This document shows, piece by piece, positions 33,212-45,631 of a stretch of DNA of 64,000 nt. A program made the position numbers and the translations under genes. Origin of the DNA: Kalmusia sp. IMI 367209. Its lineage: Eukaryota > Ascomycota > Dothideomycetes > Pleosporales > Didymosphaeriaceae. A model generated the notes under the pieces. That model worked only from the letters and a program-made list of their open reading frames with translations. It was not told where the DNA came from and made no database searches. The stretch lies in NCBI GenBank assembly GCA_027946365.1, contig JAPEUQ010000012.1, positions 1,116,001 through 1,180,000 on the forward strand, in the 5' to 3' direction. How positions within the stretch are numbered: the stretch's first letter is position 1; each line of letters opens with the position of its first letter.

Positions 33212-36200
33212 CTAATACACATCCTCATCCGCTCTCATACTGTCCACCGCACTTAATCTACCACTTCGACTCCCAGATGCAGACCGAATTACAACGCTGT
33301 CGGTATCAAGGCCTCTTCGTTCGCGTTCTCGCTCTAGCTCGGCCTGCAAATTGGCATTTTCTTCAACCTTCTGCTCTAGTCTCTTGCGCGCACCACTGCG
33401 ATCGAGCAGTCGGGCCTCGCGCTCTGCCTTCAGTCTCCGTTCTAACTCTTTGAGGCGATGGATCCATTTTTGCTCGTTTTGTTGCAGGGGCCCGGCTTGA
33501 GGGTAAGGATGATCTGGCTGGTTCTGTAAGCCTTCGACGGCTGAAGTTGAGTGGTGGCGAAGAAGTGTCTGAGCTACACTGGCACGTTTGGAGCTGGGTG
33601 ATCCGGCTCGAGAGGGTGAGCGTTCTGTGAGTGTTTGTGTCGTCATTGTGATAGCGCGTAATGTCTGAACTTCCCCTCGCAGAGTCTTGTTTTCGTTGCG
33701 GAGTTTGTTTAGTTCGGCAGAGTTGAGCTCAACAATGCCCCCGCGGACAGTGCTTGGTCGGCCGATAGAGTCTCTTTGCGCGCGTACTAATTTTTCTAGC
33801 TGCTCAAGACGTTTCATTCTCACATCAAAGGTATGTTCAAGTGTTTGATAGTCGCGCGTGAGGTCCTTTTCGAGGTTACGTATCCGTTGGCGGAAGCCGC
33901 CGATAATGCCTTCGACATTTTTGACCGCGAGGATGATGTTCTTGTTGAACCCTTGAATGTTCTTCGAGATGAGTTCCATTGATGTCAATTCACCATTGAC
34001 GAGACTATGGCTGCGGGACCACTCAGCGCCACATAGTGTCGAAAGGCGATTCCAAAGAGCATAGAGTAAGTTGTTGCGTTCTGAGAGCTGTTCGCGGTAC
34101 TGCTTTTCGAGGTTATGCAATTTCTGTCTGTCTTGGCTACGAAGCGTCTCGAGTTCCAGAACTCTTGTCTCGTGTTGTTGGATAGTCCTGGTAACGGATT
34201 GATGTCCGCGTTTAGCGGTTTCGAAACTGGTCTGTTCCTGGCGGCGAGCTTGTCTTTCACGCTCAAGCATATCAGATAGCCGACGGCTTTCCATGCCGGT
34301 GCTCTCTAAAAGCGCGTCGCGGTTGCGGAGGAGCCGGTCTTTCTCTGCGAGATCTTGCTTTGTGTTATCAAGCTCCTGCTGAGCAGCTTCAAGATCACGC
34401 TGTAATTTCTGAACGTCCTGGACGATGGTGTTAGATGTAGATATGGTAGTTGCGGAGGTGAAATGTACCTTGAGCAAGCTAGCCCTGGTACCGTTCAGGT
34501 TACGCAGGGCCTCACGGAGATTGCTCTCAAGCTCGTCCAGCCGTTGCTTCCATTGAGTCGCTTCGACTTCTTTGCCCGAGAGGCCCTTGCGAAGCTTCCT
34601 GTTCTCTTCTTTCAGCTTGGCTAGCTGTGCATTAAGGTCGGTAACGACTTTGTCAACCTCTTGTTTCTCTTGGCTCTCCAGAATGTCGCGTTGACGCCTC
34701 TCCTCTGTGATACGCTCTTCCAATTCACGATACCTTTCCTTTTCATCTTGGATCGTTATATGCGCCGTGTTAAGCGTTGATTCAAGCTCGCCAATCTTGA
34801 TCTTGTCGCCCTCTTGCTCTTCGCGCAGGAAGTCAATCTCGCCTTGACATGATTCGAGCTGGATGTCCAGCTTCTCGTTCTTCGCCTTCTCATCCGAAAG
34901 CAGTTTGTCCTGCCTGACTAGCTCTTGGTTGGCATCTTCAAGCTCAGACTCTAGGTTTTGAATTCTGCGAAGGCTAGCATCCCGGTCGTCCTCTAGCTGT
35001 ACTAAGCTTTCGCTAACATTTTTCATTTCTTGCTGCAGGGCACTAAAATCCTCAGTGATGTTCTCAAGTTCGACAACGAGCCGGTTGCATTCTTGTTCTT
35101 TCTGCTCGATTTCAGCCTCAAGCCTCTGAATGGTCTCTAGGGCTTGTTGCCTGACATCCTCGCATTCCTGATCCTTTTCTTGTAAGCCTTCAAGGATCTC
35201 ATCTCGCTCGTTTGATAGTGCTTGCAAGTCCTCTGTTGTAGCATCTAGTTCCCTCTGGAGCTCTTGAACCTTGATTTCAGTCTGCTCAAGAAGGTCGAGA
35301 TGGCCGTTGAGCTGGTCATCGAGCTCCTTGTATTGAAGCTTCGTTTGCGACAGTTCATCTCGTAGAGCAGCACATTTGCTTTCAAGATCTTCCCGTTCGC
35401 GATCACGTTCGGGGTCACTGACTTGAGTCGTACGTGTGGCCCCACTTGCCCGTGATACTGATCTCTGGTGATTTCGCGAGATTGAACGCTCTAGGATGCT
35501 GTCGCCAGCGATCGAGTTGACGTCACCTCTCCGAATGGTGAGTTTGAGACCCTCGTTTTCCTCCCGCAGCCGCTGATTCTCCCGGCTGCGAGAAGTAAGC
35601 ATAGACGCTTGAGCATGCAGATCACGTTGTAGTTTTTCATTATCGCTTTGTAATTGTTCCACCAGAGTACCACTGGTTCCACCCATAGATACCGTTGCCG
35701 TTTGCTCGTTGACGTCTGATCCGGAATTCGAGCGCGTGGTTAATGTCGTGAGCCTGTGCCGGCTGCTGTATACGTGTTTGATGTGGTTATTGGTTATGGA
35801 TGGTGGTTGCGAACGGTGGTCTTCGCGGAGGCGTTGCACTTCTTTGATAAGTTGCTCCCGCTCTGCTTCGGCTTGCTCGAAACGGTTTTCGGCCTGTTCA
35901 CGTCGCGCTCGTTCATCTTCCAAATCCCTCTTTCCAAATATTCATGGCTTCATTGACACCTGCAGAGTCATCGGACGTACCCTTCTCGTTCATCGTTTTG
36001 ATATACTCTATCATGCGCCTATTGTCAGCCTCTTTGTTAAGCGCGTCTTCTCTCCACTTCTCAATGGTGATCTCGGTTGTTTCGAGCCGCTCCCGTAGAT
36101 ATTCGATCTCTTCTTCAAGGGCAGATTTTGGCACGGAATCGTCACTTCTGTCTTCTTCATCTCCGCTCGTCGAATCCTTGATCGTTACGCCATCCTCCTG

Positions 36201-37895
36201 TGCTTTGACTCTTCTCTCCAGATCACGTATCTTTTTGCGAAGTGTCTGATTCTCTTTCTTTTCGTTTGCTAGATCAGTCTGTAATTGCACGTTCTTGTTG
36301 ATCGTTTCCTGAACATTCTCATCGGACCTGTTCTGGAGAGCCTGATCAAGGAAATGGATTTTGAGTTTGAGATCAAAATTCTCCTTGCTCAACTTGTCAA
36401 TCTTGCTGTTCTGCTCCTTGAGGGTCAAATTGTGCTTGTTCCGAGTATACGGGGTCGCCATGTGTCGCTTCTCAGGCGACCGGCCATGTTTCTCTCGATA
36501 TTCGCGCGCAATAGTATCCGGTACCTGAATGTCTTGGACGTGCCTAGCAATGACAGTATCAGTGGGAGCAACGAGCTTGACATGAGGGGCACGTGGCGTC
36601 TCCGGGGGGGTAGAGGAATTGGGGCCCTCTTCCTCCAATCTTTCGAGATTGCTGTCCGGGTGAAGGTATCCAGAAAGTGAGTTTGAACTTATGCTTCGCA
36701 TCTTATCCCAGGGGTTGGAATCACTGTACCCTGACATTGAAGATGCTATGCTTCCAAGGCTTGGTAGTCTCGAGAGCTCAACCTTATGTTGACCGACAGA
36801 ACGAGGTGCTGCACCGCCTGTTTGCAAGGCGTAATCTGCTCCAAGGCTGACCGTACTGCCATTATCTCCAGAAATATTGGAGAGATTAGTCAGGGAAGAT
36901 ATAGATGACCGCTGACTGGAAGTGCGCGTTGATAGGAAACTGGGCCGTTGTCCTACCCGTAGAGCGGTCGCAGGGGCTGGGGTCGCGGAAGGTTTGACGT
37001 TCTCCATACTGAAGTCATGGTCGTCCGTAAAAGACGAATGGTCATCTGCTGCGGTGAACTCGGGCGCCTTTACCGTTGAGGCACTTGAAGTCGGCCGACG
37101 GGCCTCGTCGTGCTCTTTCCCCTTCTTGGAGAGACTCTCGTATAAGTGGGAGCCGTCGCGCTCGGAAGACTCCTCAGCACCTGCAGTGGCCGGGGCCTCG
37201 TCCTGGTCCTGTTCCGCTAAACGTTCTGCGCCCTGATTATCCGATGCCGCTCCACGGATAAGGTTGCGCTTCGCGGCTTCAGCCGAAGGCGATGATGGCA
37301 TAGCGTCAGAAGCTGAAAGACCAGAGTCTATCGAATCTTCTGTGATGTCTAGGCGCCGTACCGCTGGTGTCTTGTAGGCGTCTGCGGGTGTGGGTGGTTC
37401 GTCCGTCAGGATGGAGGAATCGCCTTCGTGGGAGTCATGAATAGATGTGATCTCTGCCGTCTTCTTCCCACCCTCGCCTACTCTAGACACTGGTCGCGAA
37501 TGCCCTGGAGAGCCTCCAAACAGATAAGTGTCATCTGCGCCTGCCGCTGGCTGTACCGCGTCTACTACGACCGACGCTTCAGGTATGAAGCTAGACTCGA
37601 TATCCATCAATTGACGCTTCATCTCGCGGTCCATAAGCGCACTGTCCTCGCCGTGTATCTGGCTGTCCCCCAGTTTGTCAGCCTGGAGGAAACTATCGTC
37701 ATCGTCGGCCGGAAGCGGAGGTAGGTCGGAATCTGGGGTATCGAAAGAGCGCACATCTTCTGCATCGGATATATCTTGCGGGATTCTCTTGACATTTGCG
37801 GGTTGCGGTGCAGGAGAGGCGGGTTCGGAGTCTTGGGGTTCTATTTGCGGCGCATCAGCCGTTAATGGGGTCGCATCGTCGGTCGCGAGCGCCAT
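33212..37895 (-). CDS. apsB: ApsB/centrosomin-type microtubule-organising-centre protein, with an apparent frameshift
   Basis: Homologue of Aspergillus ApsB and fission yeast Mto1, which anchor gamma-tubulin complexes at spindle poles and septal MTOCs. Residues 1-470 are acidic and disordered. About 480-515 is the centrosomin N-terminal motif (LKEQNSKIDKLSKENFDLKL, then IHFLDQAL), followed by more than 900 residues of coiled coil. The C-terminal part has the ApsB-like block around LLYALWNRLSTLCGAEWSRS. The reading is broken at 35926-35928: the upstream frame gives AMNIWKE then a stop, and the downstream frame gives DLEDERARREQAENRF. Dropping one G from a GGG run would join them into about 1543 residues. 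A 51-bp intron (34418-34468; GTACAT...CTAAC...CAG) is also present, in frame and without stops. Whether the frame break is real, a sequencing error, or hides an intron is open. Confidence 0.85.
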
Positions 37896-38680
37896 GGCTG
37901 GTAAGAAGCGCGTTGAGTTGAGTGTTGTCGCGGGAATGTGATGTCTTTGAAGTCGTGACCATGGACATGTTTAGTTGAGTGAGTGTGATTGAGGTCTGCT
38001 GCGCTGCGATGACCCTTCCTTCTGCATGCCAGCGAAACGCGCCTGCCCTCTGCAGGGGTGCCGCGTGTTGTTGTAGGCCCGTGCGCCGCTGCAGGCTAGC
38101 GAGCAGTCGTCGGAGCGATGGCTCTACACTTCCCAACGTATTCGGTCTAGAACAGCACAGATGATTAGAAAGACAGGTAGCGAGCGCAGATGAACTATTG
38201 CTGCCGTACTGCACGCTAGAAAAGCAAGCACATTGCAAACAAACGTTGTTTCTGTTTCTCCCTTCTCAACTTTTCATTTGTTTATGTGATCATTTATAGC
38301 TATTGACTCGCTATAAGCAAACAACCCTGTCTGCAGTGGGCAGGTGGTGAATATAGCACAGGAAGAAGGAAAAAAAACAGACTCAAGTACCGTACGAAAA
38401 CGCTGCGCATAAAAGCAATACCCTTCCAATGCTCTAATGCTCGAATGCCCTGTAGTCCCCAGATCCCATCCGCCCATGCCCGCCAATCTTGACCAGTATG
38501 CTATAATCACACCATATATATGCCGATTGAGAAAAGAGATTCGTGATTCATAACGTCGTCAATACAAACAAAAAGGACCAAGAGAAAAGGGAATCGGTTC
38601 TGAAGCTGACGTGACAAAATGAGATTAATGAGGATGAGGATGAGGATGAGTGACAAGGAAAACATAATAAAAAAAATAGC
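37896..38680. other. Intergenic region
   Basis: 785 bp with the ApsB-homologue promoter and the 3' flank of the five-exon coiled-coil gene. It includes a short (ATGAGG)n repeat near 38628-38650. No gene is supported. Confidence 0.45.
38628..38650 (+). repeat. Hexanucleotide microsatellite (ATGAGG)
   Basis: Almost four tandem copies of ATGAGG in 23 bp, just downstream of the stop codon of the five-exon coiled-coil gene. Short enough to have arisen by slippage. Confidence 0.7.
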
Positions 38681-41600
38681 CTAGACAGCCTTCCCTGTGC
38701 CCTTGCTCTGCGAATTTTGTGCCGAGCGATCGAGGTCAAAAGGACTCGCCAACGGCGTCGGAGGACCGATGCTTTCCTTTCGTGACTTTCCCTTTCCTTT
38801 CATGAAATCGATTCTGGCGGGTAGATTGATCGCTTGGCGAATAGAGCTTGCGCTAAGGTTGCGCGCATGACCGGACCTCGAGCGGGATGCTGCGGTGGGC
38901 GCCGCGAAGCTCGAACCTATATCGTTCTCTCTTCGAGAAGAGACGCTGACGTTGCGGCTTGGTGGCGCGGACTTGGAACCGGTAGCGTGGGTTTTGGAGG
39001 ATGGTAGGACACTACTAAAATATGATTGCTTAGAGGCGTCGGTGGGCGAGACGGGCGAAGTAAGAGGCGTAGTTGAAGCCATAGTGCCACCCACGCCAGT
39101 CCTCAAACTAGGGGAGACTACGTTCAGCTTGGCTGTGATCAAGCATGTTGTGGGTGGTACTGGAGCAGTCGGTGTGATGAGGGCTGGATTGTGGGGCGAA
39201 CCCATAGCAATCACGAATGGAACGTTGGAGCTTGAAGCAGTGCTCGGCCTTCGTGAAGGTGCGGAGGACAATGGAGCAAACACAGCGCCAGAGCTTGTCG
39301 AGCCTTCACGGAGTCGAAATTGCAGAGGCGCAGGGACCGCCGACTCTGCTGTTGAGCTACTCGAGCGTATATCGATCTCGGTAACCGTTGGAGCAGTCAC
39401 CCCAACCCTAAGAGCTGACGGATTCAAGGGTTTGCGCGCCACAGCCTTCTGCATTGGTTTCGCTTGCTCTGGGGAATTGCGCATCGCTTTTGCCATGACG
39501 TCCACCCGTGGAGCTGTCTGTATCCGTAGTGGGATTACGTTGTTTGAATTCGTTTCGAACAGCCCGAAGCGAGGTCGAGGCGGTCGTTCTGGGGTGTTTT
39601 TGCTCTTTGGAGGCTCGGGAACCGATCCTGATCGTGCGCGTGTCCCAATTTGTATGACGCCGACTTCTTCCGATCGGTCCGAGTCAGGCTTCGAAGAAAA
39701 GTCTGATAATATTGATTGAGAGGAAAATTGAATAATGGGATCACTCATGCTTCGGCGATCGTGTCTTTGAGGAGCAGCCGGCGTGCTTAGAGGAAAGTTT
39801 GTTGCCATCTCTCCGAACTGTTCTTGGTTTGGAGACGGAGGCTAGAGACCGTCAGTATGTTATACTTACTAGGGCAGGGCTGTGTCCCATACAGTAGGCT
39901 TTCGACGCTCCGGGGAGAGTCTTGCTACGGAGCGGGGCGAGATGCCCGGGTAGACCTTGTCAGCTTCATTTGCCAGATTTGCACCCGCCTTTGGAGGAGG
40001 CGTGCGAGGGGTCAGTGGCATGTTAAACTCAAGCGGTTTGGGGACGCGCTTAACTGTTCGTCTGGCCATCTCGATTGGAGAGAGGTCGGGGGTGATTATA
40101 GACGGCGGAGGTGTTAATCGCTGAGTCAACGGTATAGTGACGGAGATTGGGCCAGTAGAAACAGGTGACGGCGATGTTGATACTCCAAGGCCTAATGTAG
40201 TGGAGAGAAGCTTTGTCGGCGCAGGCGTGTCAGCGGATTTACTGACAGAAGGATCTGGAGAATCCACCTCGCCTGGTCGGCTATCGTGGGCCCCCATTTG
40301 CGCAGCGATTCGCTTGAGCTTCTTGATATCTGATTTGTACCCCCTGCAGTCGAGCTTGTAGTAGATGATTTCTCGGATATAGAAGTCGTTCTCTCGACGC
40401 AGGTTTTCGATCGTGCTATCACCTTCAGCTTTCTGTCCTGCCCTTTCAGCTTTATCTTTGCTCAGTTGCTTCTGAAGTCGTTCGATCCACCGATTAATGT
40501 CCTCTTTCGAAGCAAGTGAAGTGAGTTCAGGGAGCGGATTGCCATTGGCGTCAGCAAGAAGTGCGAACGTCGCATGTCGTCTGATCTCGGCTTCCAAGAG
40601 CAGCTTATGATGTTCCAATTGACGTTCTGCCTGTTGGAGCGCTTTGCTCTTCTCTCCAATCATAGCTTCACGTTTAATGATGGCAGTACGGAGCTCTTCG
40701 ATGTGGATTTCATTCTGTTTGGTTTTCGTCAGAAGCTGGCTTTGAATATCAGACTGCAAATCTAGCTCTCGATGCTCATTCCGCAAGCGATCATAATTTT
40801 GTCGCAATTGATAGTTCTCCGCCTCAAGTCTAGCGATATGTATGTCTTTTTGACGGATTTGCTCTTGCAGTCGGTCAATGTGTGAGACGAATGCGGCCAG
40901 AGTTGTAGGGTCGTGATCACTTTGGCTGATCGGAGACTCATTCGCGAACACGGTGCTCATGCTGGTCCGCGTACTCTGACGGTTTTCAAGTACCTGTAGC
41001 TTGGGTGTCTTAGGGTCGAACGGTGATTTTTGTGACCGAATATTGAATAGTTGCTCCTCGGCATCAACCTTGTCAGTATTAGCAATCTCCAGGCGATGCT
41101 CAAGGTGGTCAATCGTATTTTGCAAAGCCATGGTGCTCTTCTTCAATTGCTCGGCTTCGCTTGCCTTCTCTTGCCACTCGTCACAAACTTTTTGAACCTG
41201 CTCAATATTGCGTCTCTGCTTACGTTCCTCTTCCTTAGATTGGTTCAATTTTGTCATGAGCGATTCGACCTGTTTCTGGAGCGCTTCGTTGTTCTGCTTG
41301 TACAAGTTCAGCTCGCGTACCGCATCTCCGTTGCCAGTGTCGGGTCGTTTTGCCATGGTGAGCTTTTTCTTGAGAGTCTCCATTTCGGGGTTTCTCGAAC
41401 GGAGCGGGGACCGAGGTGTTTCGAGCGATGGCTTGAAAGATCGGATCGAGTTGGCAGGTGTGCTGCCTGCAGAGGAAAAGGGACTATCCCGCTTTGGCGA
41501 CTGTATGTCAGTAGTATCGAGCATAAATAGGAGATGGTTGCTAGATGCGTGGTGAAGGCCTCGTTGCTGACTCTCAAGCGATTTCGTATAGTCCTTCAGG

Positions 41601-43099
41601 GCGGACATCTCAAGTGAATGCGCATTGACCTAGATCGTAGCCAACCATGAGCAACGTATTCGGAATGTCTTGCGCTACGAGTGAACTCACCAGACTGGAT
41701 ACATGGGCCTCGTGGGACACCCGCAAGCTTGCAAATTGGGACTGTAACGTTGAAATGGTCTGGTCTTGGGCCGTGATTGTTGCCTTGAGTTCATCTAACT
41801 GTTTGTTTCGCGTCGTTGAAGACGATTTGGCTGCAGTGCCAAGCTGCCAGAATCAGCATTGTTTCAATTGTAGTGAAAGATTCGTAAAGACGACCATTGC
41901 GCCTTCTACTACCATGTGGAAGTCGCCTTGCCGAACATGCGGACTGAACTCTCTTCCATAGTGCTCTGATCAGTAATTCTGATGAAGAACACTGAATTTT
42001 ATCACGATCGTTGCAAGTGCGGGTTGTGCATCGCATGTTTGACGAACGGGAGAACGCGTTTCGCTGCACGCGCAGCAACTGCAATTCTCCACGTTGAAAG
42101 GGACAGAATGAACAGAATCTACTCACTTGATCTCGATGACTGTTAGTGTCATCTTTTCCGTTAGTCTTCCATGGCTTCCCTTCTACAATTACTTGGGCTG
42201 GCTGCAACAGTGTCTCGGGCCCTACGCGTGCTTTCGTCGAGTTGACGCTACTCGCATTATCATTTGATATTGTAGAGCATGTTGTGATTCTACTATCGGT
42301 GGACGATGGCGAAGCTAATAGACTAGGTCGCGACTTAGAGCGTCTCTGCTGGCCCAGGTCATTCGCACTTTTCCTATGTTGCGGCACTTTTGAAGGGCTC
42401 GGTTTAGCGCTAAGAGAGTACATGCTGCGGACGCTAGTGATTGCACTGTTGGGTATTGACTCGGCATCAGGCTCAGGTGGTGGTGTAGCTGGATATCCCT
42501 GATTGTCTAGCAAGATAGATCCCGGAAGCTCTGCCGGTAGCGCTGGCGATGGCGGAAGAGAGTATTTAGAAAACGGTGCGGGAAGCGGTTTGTCAGATGA
42601 TTTGATGCATGCAGTAGGGCTCAGTCCAGATGAAGGGAAAATGTCACTGAAGACGGCGAGCAGATTAGGTGCCGACTTGACCACAGCGTCATTCTGGTAG
42701 GTTGCGTCGGGACTTTGGCTGGTGATATAGTTCGGCGGAACGATAGAAAGGTTCTTCGGATTTCGACGCCATGTTGTATCCTGTGCAGTTGTAAGTTGAG
42801 GTGGCCGCCAATGAACGACCTCCACACGCGACTGCATGCTGCATCTCAACCCCTGCGCGTGACACGTCGATGTCCTATGGCCAACGGGGCGACGCGACTT
42901 CAAGCATTGACAGCGCATCGTCTATCTCGGTGGCACTTACCTTTGCATCATCCAGAGCCAGCAACTGGTTGTCGACTCCAACCGTGGTGTCGATTGGTAA
43001 CAGACCCCCCGTGCGGTAGTAGGGTTCCTGGGCCGTCGACTGACGGCCGCCCTTCGAACCCCAGGAGAAGAACTTGGACTTCGACGAGATGGTTGCCAT
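38681..43099 (-). CDS. Large coiled-coil protein of unknown function, five exons
   Basis: Spliced protein of 1287 residues; family not recognised. Exons in transcript order: 42941-43099, 42127-42780, 41691-41843, 39893-41629 and 38681-39841. All joins are in phase 0 with good signals, for example LALDDAK-DTTWRRNPKN, HEAHVSSL-VNAHSLEMSAL and RRKPT-PPSPNQEQFGE. The last intron (51 bp, GTATGG donor) hides an in-frame stop, which otherwise makes the 3' part look like a separate gene. The 283-bp second intron is unusually long and could hold a further small exon (a possible piece reads STMEESSVRMFGKATST). The centre (about 320-760) is a long coiled coil around LVNSLEMSALK-type leads and IDRLQEQIRQKDIHIARLEA. 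The ends are Ser/Pro-rich. It diverges from the SNIP1-like gene. Confidence 0.75.
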
Positions 43100-43882
43100 G
43101 CTTGGCAGTGTTGTTGGCGCTTAGGCCTACGACATGGAAGTGGGAGACAAAAGAGACATTAGATTATGCCAGTGGACGGTACTGGGGGGCAACGCAAAAG
43201 GAGCGACAACAGTGAGGACTGCGCGATTGAGGGATGGAAGAAAGCAACAAACATTGCCAGCAGGCCTTGGATATTTTGCTCGAAGAATTGATCCTGCGCA
43301 GCCACCACAATGCGGCGATTACCTTTGGCGGCTATGTACCAGCACTTCCCCATTTGGACCGATGGTATTTTGGCCCCAGTAAGACGGCGCTCCAGCGTCC
43401 CCTCCGAGGGCGCGAGACATGGCCGCAAGCGGTTTCAGCAGCTGGAACGAACTGCTGATGGTGCACCCTGAAACGCAGGCCTCGAAAAGAGCCGCCCAAG
43501 TGCTGTCTACGCAGTGGTGAAGGCCGTGGACAAGTCGCAGCTCCCCGCAAGCGCCAGTGAATTATGCACTGGTCCGTGCGGCGGCGCGTTAGCGTGGCGG
43601 CGTTTGCGAAGCTCAGATCATCGTCGACACTGATTTGATGTCTGCAAAACTTGCGCCGCAACGACGTGACCGACGTGCGTCTTCACAAGCAAGCCTCGAC
43701 TTCGTTATGCTATAGCGCTAGCTCTGGGACCACTCACGCAAGCTGCGCTTAGTTGAGGCGACTTGCGCGCGCGCTTCGCTGACTGCGACGCGGCCACCAC
43801 CCGAGACCGCGTCTCCGCCGCCCCCAGGAAAAGCGCAGGGTGCCGTATCCAGACAGCCCAGACTCATCTGTGAGCCCTAGAC
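43100..43882. promoter_or_regulatory. Divergent promoter between the five-exon coiled-coil gene and the SNIP1-like gene
   Basis: 783 bp between start codons. GC-rich near the SNIP1-like start, with repeated GCGCGC-type tracts around 43765-43790. No clear TATA box. No gene is supported. Confidence 0.5.
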
Positions 43883-45274
43883 ATGCCCGAACGAGAGCTC
43901 TCCCCATACAGCGCTCGACTCGCTCTTACGCGAAAGCTGCAACAAGAACAAGGCAACCCAGCTGCGCCTGTAGAGCATAAGAATCGCCCATGGGACTCGC
44001 GGGGGCCACCTGAGAAGAGGCAGAACCGCCATGTCAGATCGCCACCACCACGGGGAGGGAAGCAGGAGGCTGGCAAGCCATCCCCATTGAAAGAGAGGGA
44101 AGATGGCAGGTCGCCGCCCCCAAGGAGAGTGAGAGACCGCTCACCGGAGGAACGCCTGCCAGACAGCAAGTCAAAGGACTCGTCAGTTGAACCTGCCGCG
44201 GCCGCACGCGATCGTGAGGCGTCTCCGGAACCATATCGAAAGCCACGCGGAGCCTCGAGAGAGCCGCATCGAGATCTTTCGAAGGAGAAGAGCCACCCGC
44301 GGGACAAACAAAGGTCGAGGGATAGAGAACGTTCCAGACACAGGGATCGGTCGAGGGATAGAGATCGATCGAGGGATCGCAATAGGGAGAGACGCCGCGA
44401 GAGGTCTGGTGAACGGAGGCGCGAACGCTCACGAGAGAGAAAGAGATCAAAGGACCGAGACAGGAAACGCGACCGCTCTAGAGATCGCTATCGAGACCGC
44501 TCCCGCTCCAGAGAGAAAAATCGACACAGACGCCGCGAACGCGATCGTTCAAAAGACCATCGCTCTCGTTCCCCCCTGCCCCACCGCTCCCTCAAGCGTC
44601 GCTCACCGTCATCTTCTCCGATCCCGAAACGACGCCGAAAAGATACGCGCTCACGCTCACCATCGCCCCACCGCCGCTTAGCTAAGGCTCTCCCTTCGCA
44701 GGAAATATCATTCCGTGGCCTCGACAACAGCACTGAACCCCCTACCAAGTACGGTGGCGCCCCCAAGACCCTCGAAAAGCCCAACTTCAAGCCTACCGGC
44801 CTCCTCGCCAAAGCTGCCAACAAAGTCGAAGGCACAAAAATCTCCCTAAAATATCATGAGCCGGCTGAAGCGCGCAAGCCCTCACCTTCCTCGCCCTGGC
44901 GCATCTTCGTCTTTAAAGAAGATGAAGTGATCGACACCATTGAGCTGCATGCGCGAAGCTGCTGGCTCTTGGGACGTAGTGCTGAGGTTGTGGATTACGT
45001 GCTGGAGCATCCCAGTAGCAGCCAGCAGCATGCAGTAATCCAGTTCCGGTATATTCAGAAGACGGTCGAGGATGAGTTTGGAGTCAAGAAAGTGAGAAGC
45101 AAGGTCAAGCCGTACGTGATTGACCTGGAGTCGAGCAATGGCACCGAGTTGAATGGGGCGAGGATCGAGACGAGTCGGTATATTGAGCTGCGAGATAAGG
45201 ATATTTTGAAGTTTGCAGGCAGCGAGAGGGAGTATGTGGTCATGCTCCCGCCGCCTGAGGAGAAGCGAGAATGA
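43883..45274 (+). CDS. RS-rich FHA-domain splicing factor (SNIP1/Pml1-like)
   Basis: Single-exon protein of 463 residues. Its N-terminal two thirds are made of Arg/Ser, Arg/Asp and Arg/Glu dipeptides (for example RSRDRERSRHRDRSRDRDRS), as in spliceosome proteins. The C-terminal domain (about 340-455) is an FHA phosphothreonine-binding fold with its hallmarks: the first-strand GRS in LLGRSAEV, the HPSSSQQHAVIQF loop and the DLESSNGTELNG motif. This arrangement is that of human SNIP1 and the yeast RES-complex subunit Pml1, which help retain unspliced pre-mRNA and act in splicing. The gene diverges from a coiled-coil gene and converges on CWH43. Start ATG 43883 follows a stop-rich leader. Confidence 0.9.
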   Translation: MPERELSPYSARLALTRKLQQEQGNPAAPVEHKNRPWDSRGPPEKRQNRHVRSPPPRGGKQEAGKPSPLKEREDGRSPPPRRVRDRSPEERLPDSKSKDSSVEPAAAARDREASPEPYRKPRGASREPHRDLSKEKSHPRDKQRSRDRERSRHRDRSRDRDRSRDRNRERRRERSGERRRERSRERKRSKDRDRKRDRSRDRYRDRSRSREKNRHRRRERDRSKDHRSRSPLPHRSLKRRSPSSSPIPKRRRKDTRSRSPSPHRRLAKALPSQEISFRGLDNSTEPPTKYGGAPKTLEKPNFKPTGLLAKAANKVEGTKISLKYHEPAEARKPSPSSPWRIFVFKEDEVIDTIELHARSCWLLGRSAEVVDYVLEHPSSSQQHAVIQFRYIQKTVEDEFGVKKVRSKVKPYVIDLESSNGTELNGARIETSRYIELRDKDILKFAGSEREYVVMLPPPEEKRE

Positions 45275-45631
45275 CTTGTGTCACGATGAGGTGCTACATT
45301 TACAGGACAACTGTTTGAGAGCCATACTTTGGTGTATTGTGCACCATAAAGTAAATTAGTCCACGATGAATCCACCGATTTTGGACGTAGTAGGTTGCTT
45401 GCGAGTCAAGCTAGGACGCATCTTGCACGAAGAACTGATATTCCTCGATCACCTGTATTCAAGGCATAGAGCACCTACTATAGGGCCGTCTCAGGGTTTT
45501 GGGAAAGTCCTTCATCAGTTACATTAGAAAAAAGTACAAAGTCCGTACCTGTTCAGTGCCATTCCTTCTTACAATCTTCACCCCTTTTCATATCGCTTTT
45601 CTATGCACATATCCACATCCATCACTTTCGA
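45275..45631. other. Convergent intergenic region
   Basis: 357 bp between the 3' ends of the SNIP1-like gene and CWH43. It holds two 3' flanks. No gene or repeat is seen. Confidence 0.5.

Noticed and set aside
38895..39719. 274-codon plus-strand open frame
   Set aside because: Antisense to the last exon of the five-exon coiled-coil gene; splice joins and composition support the minus strand.
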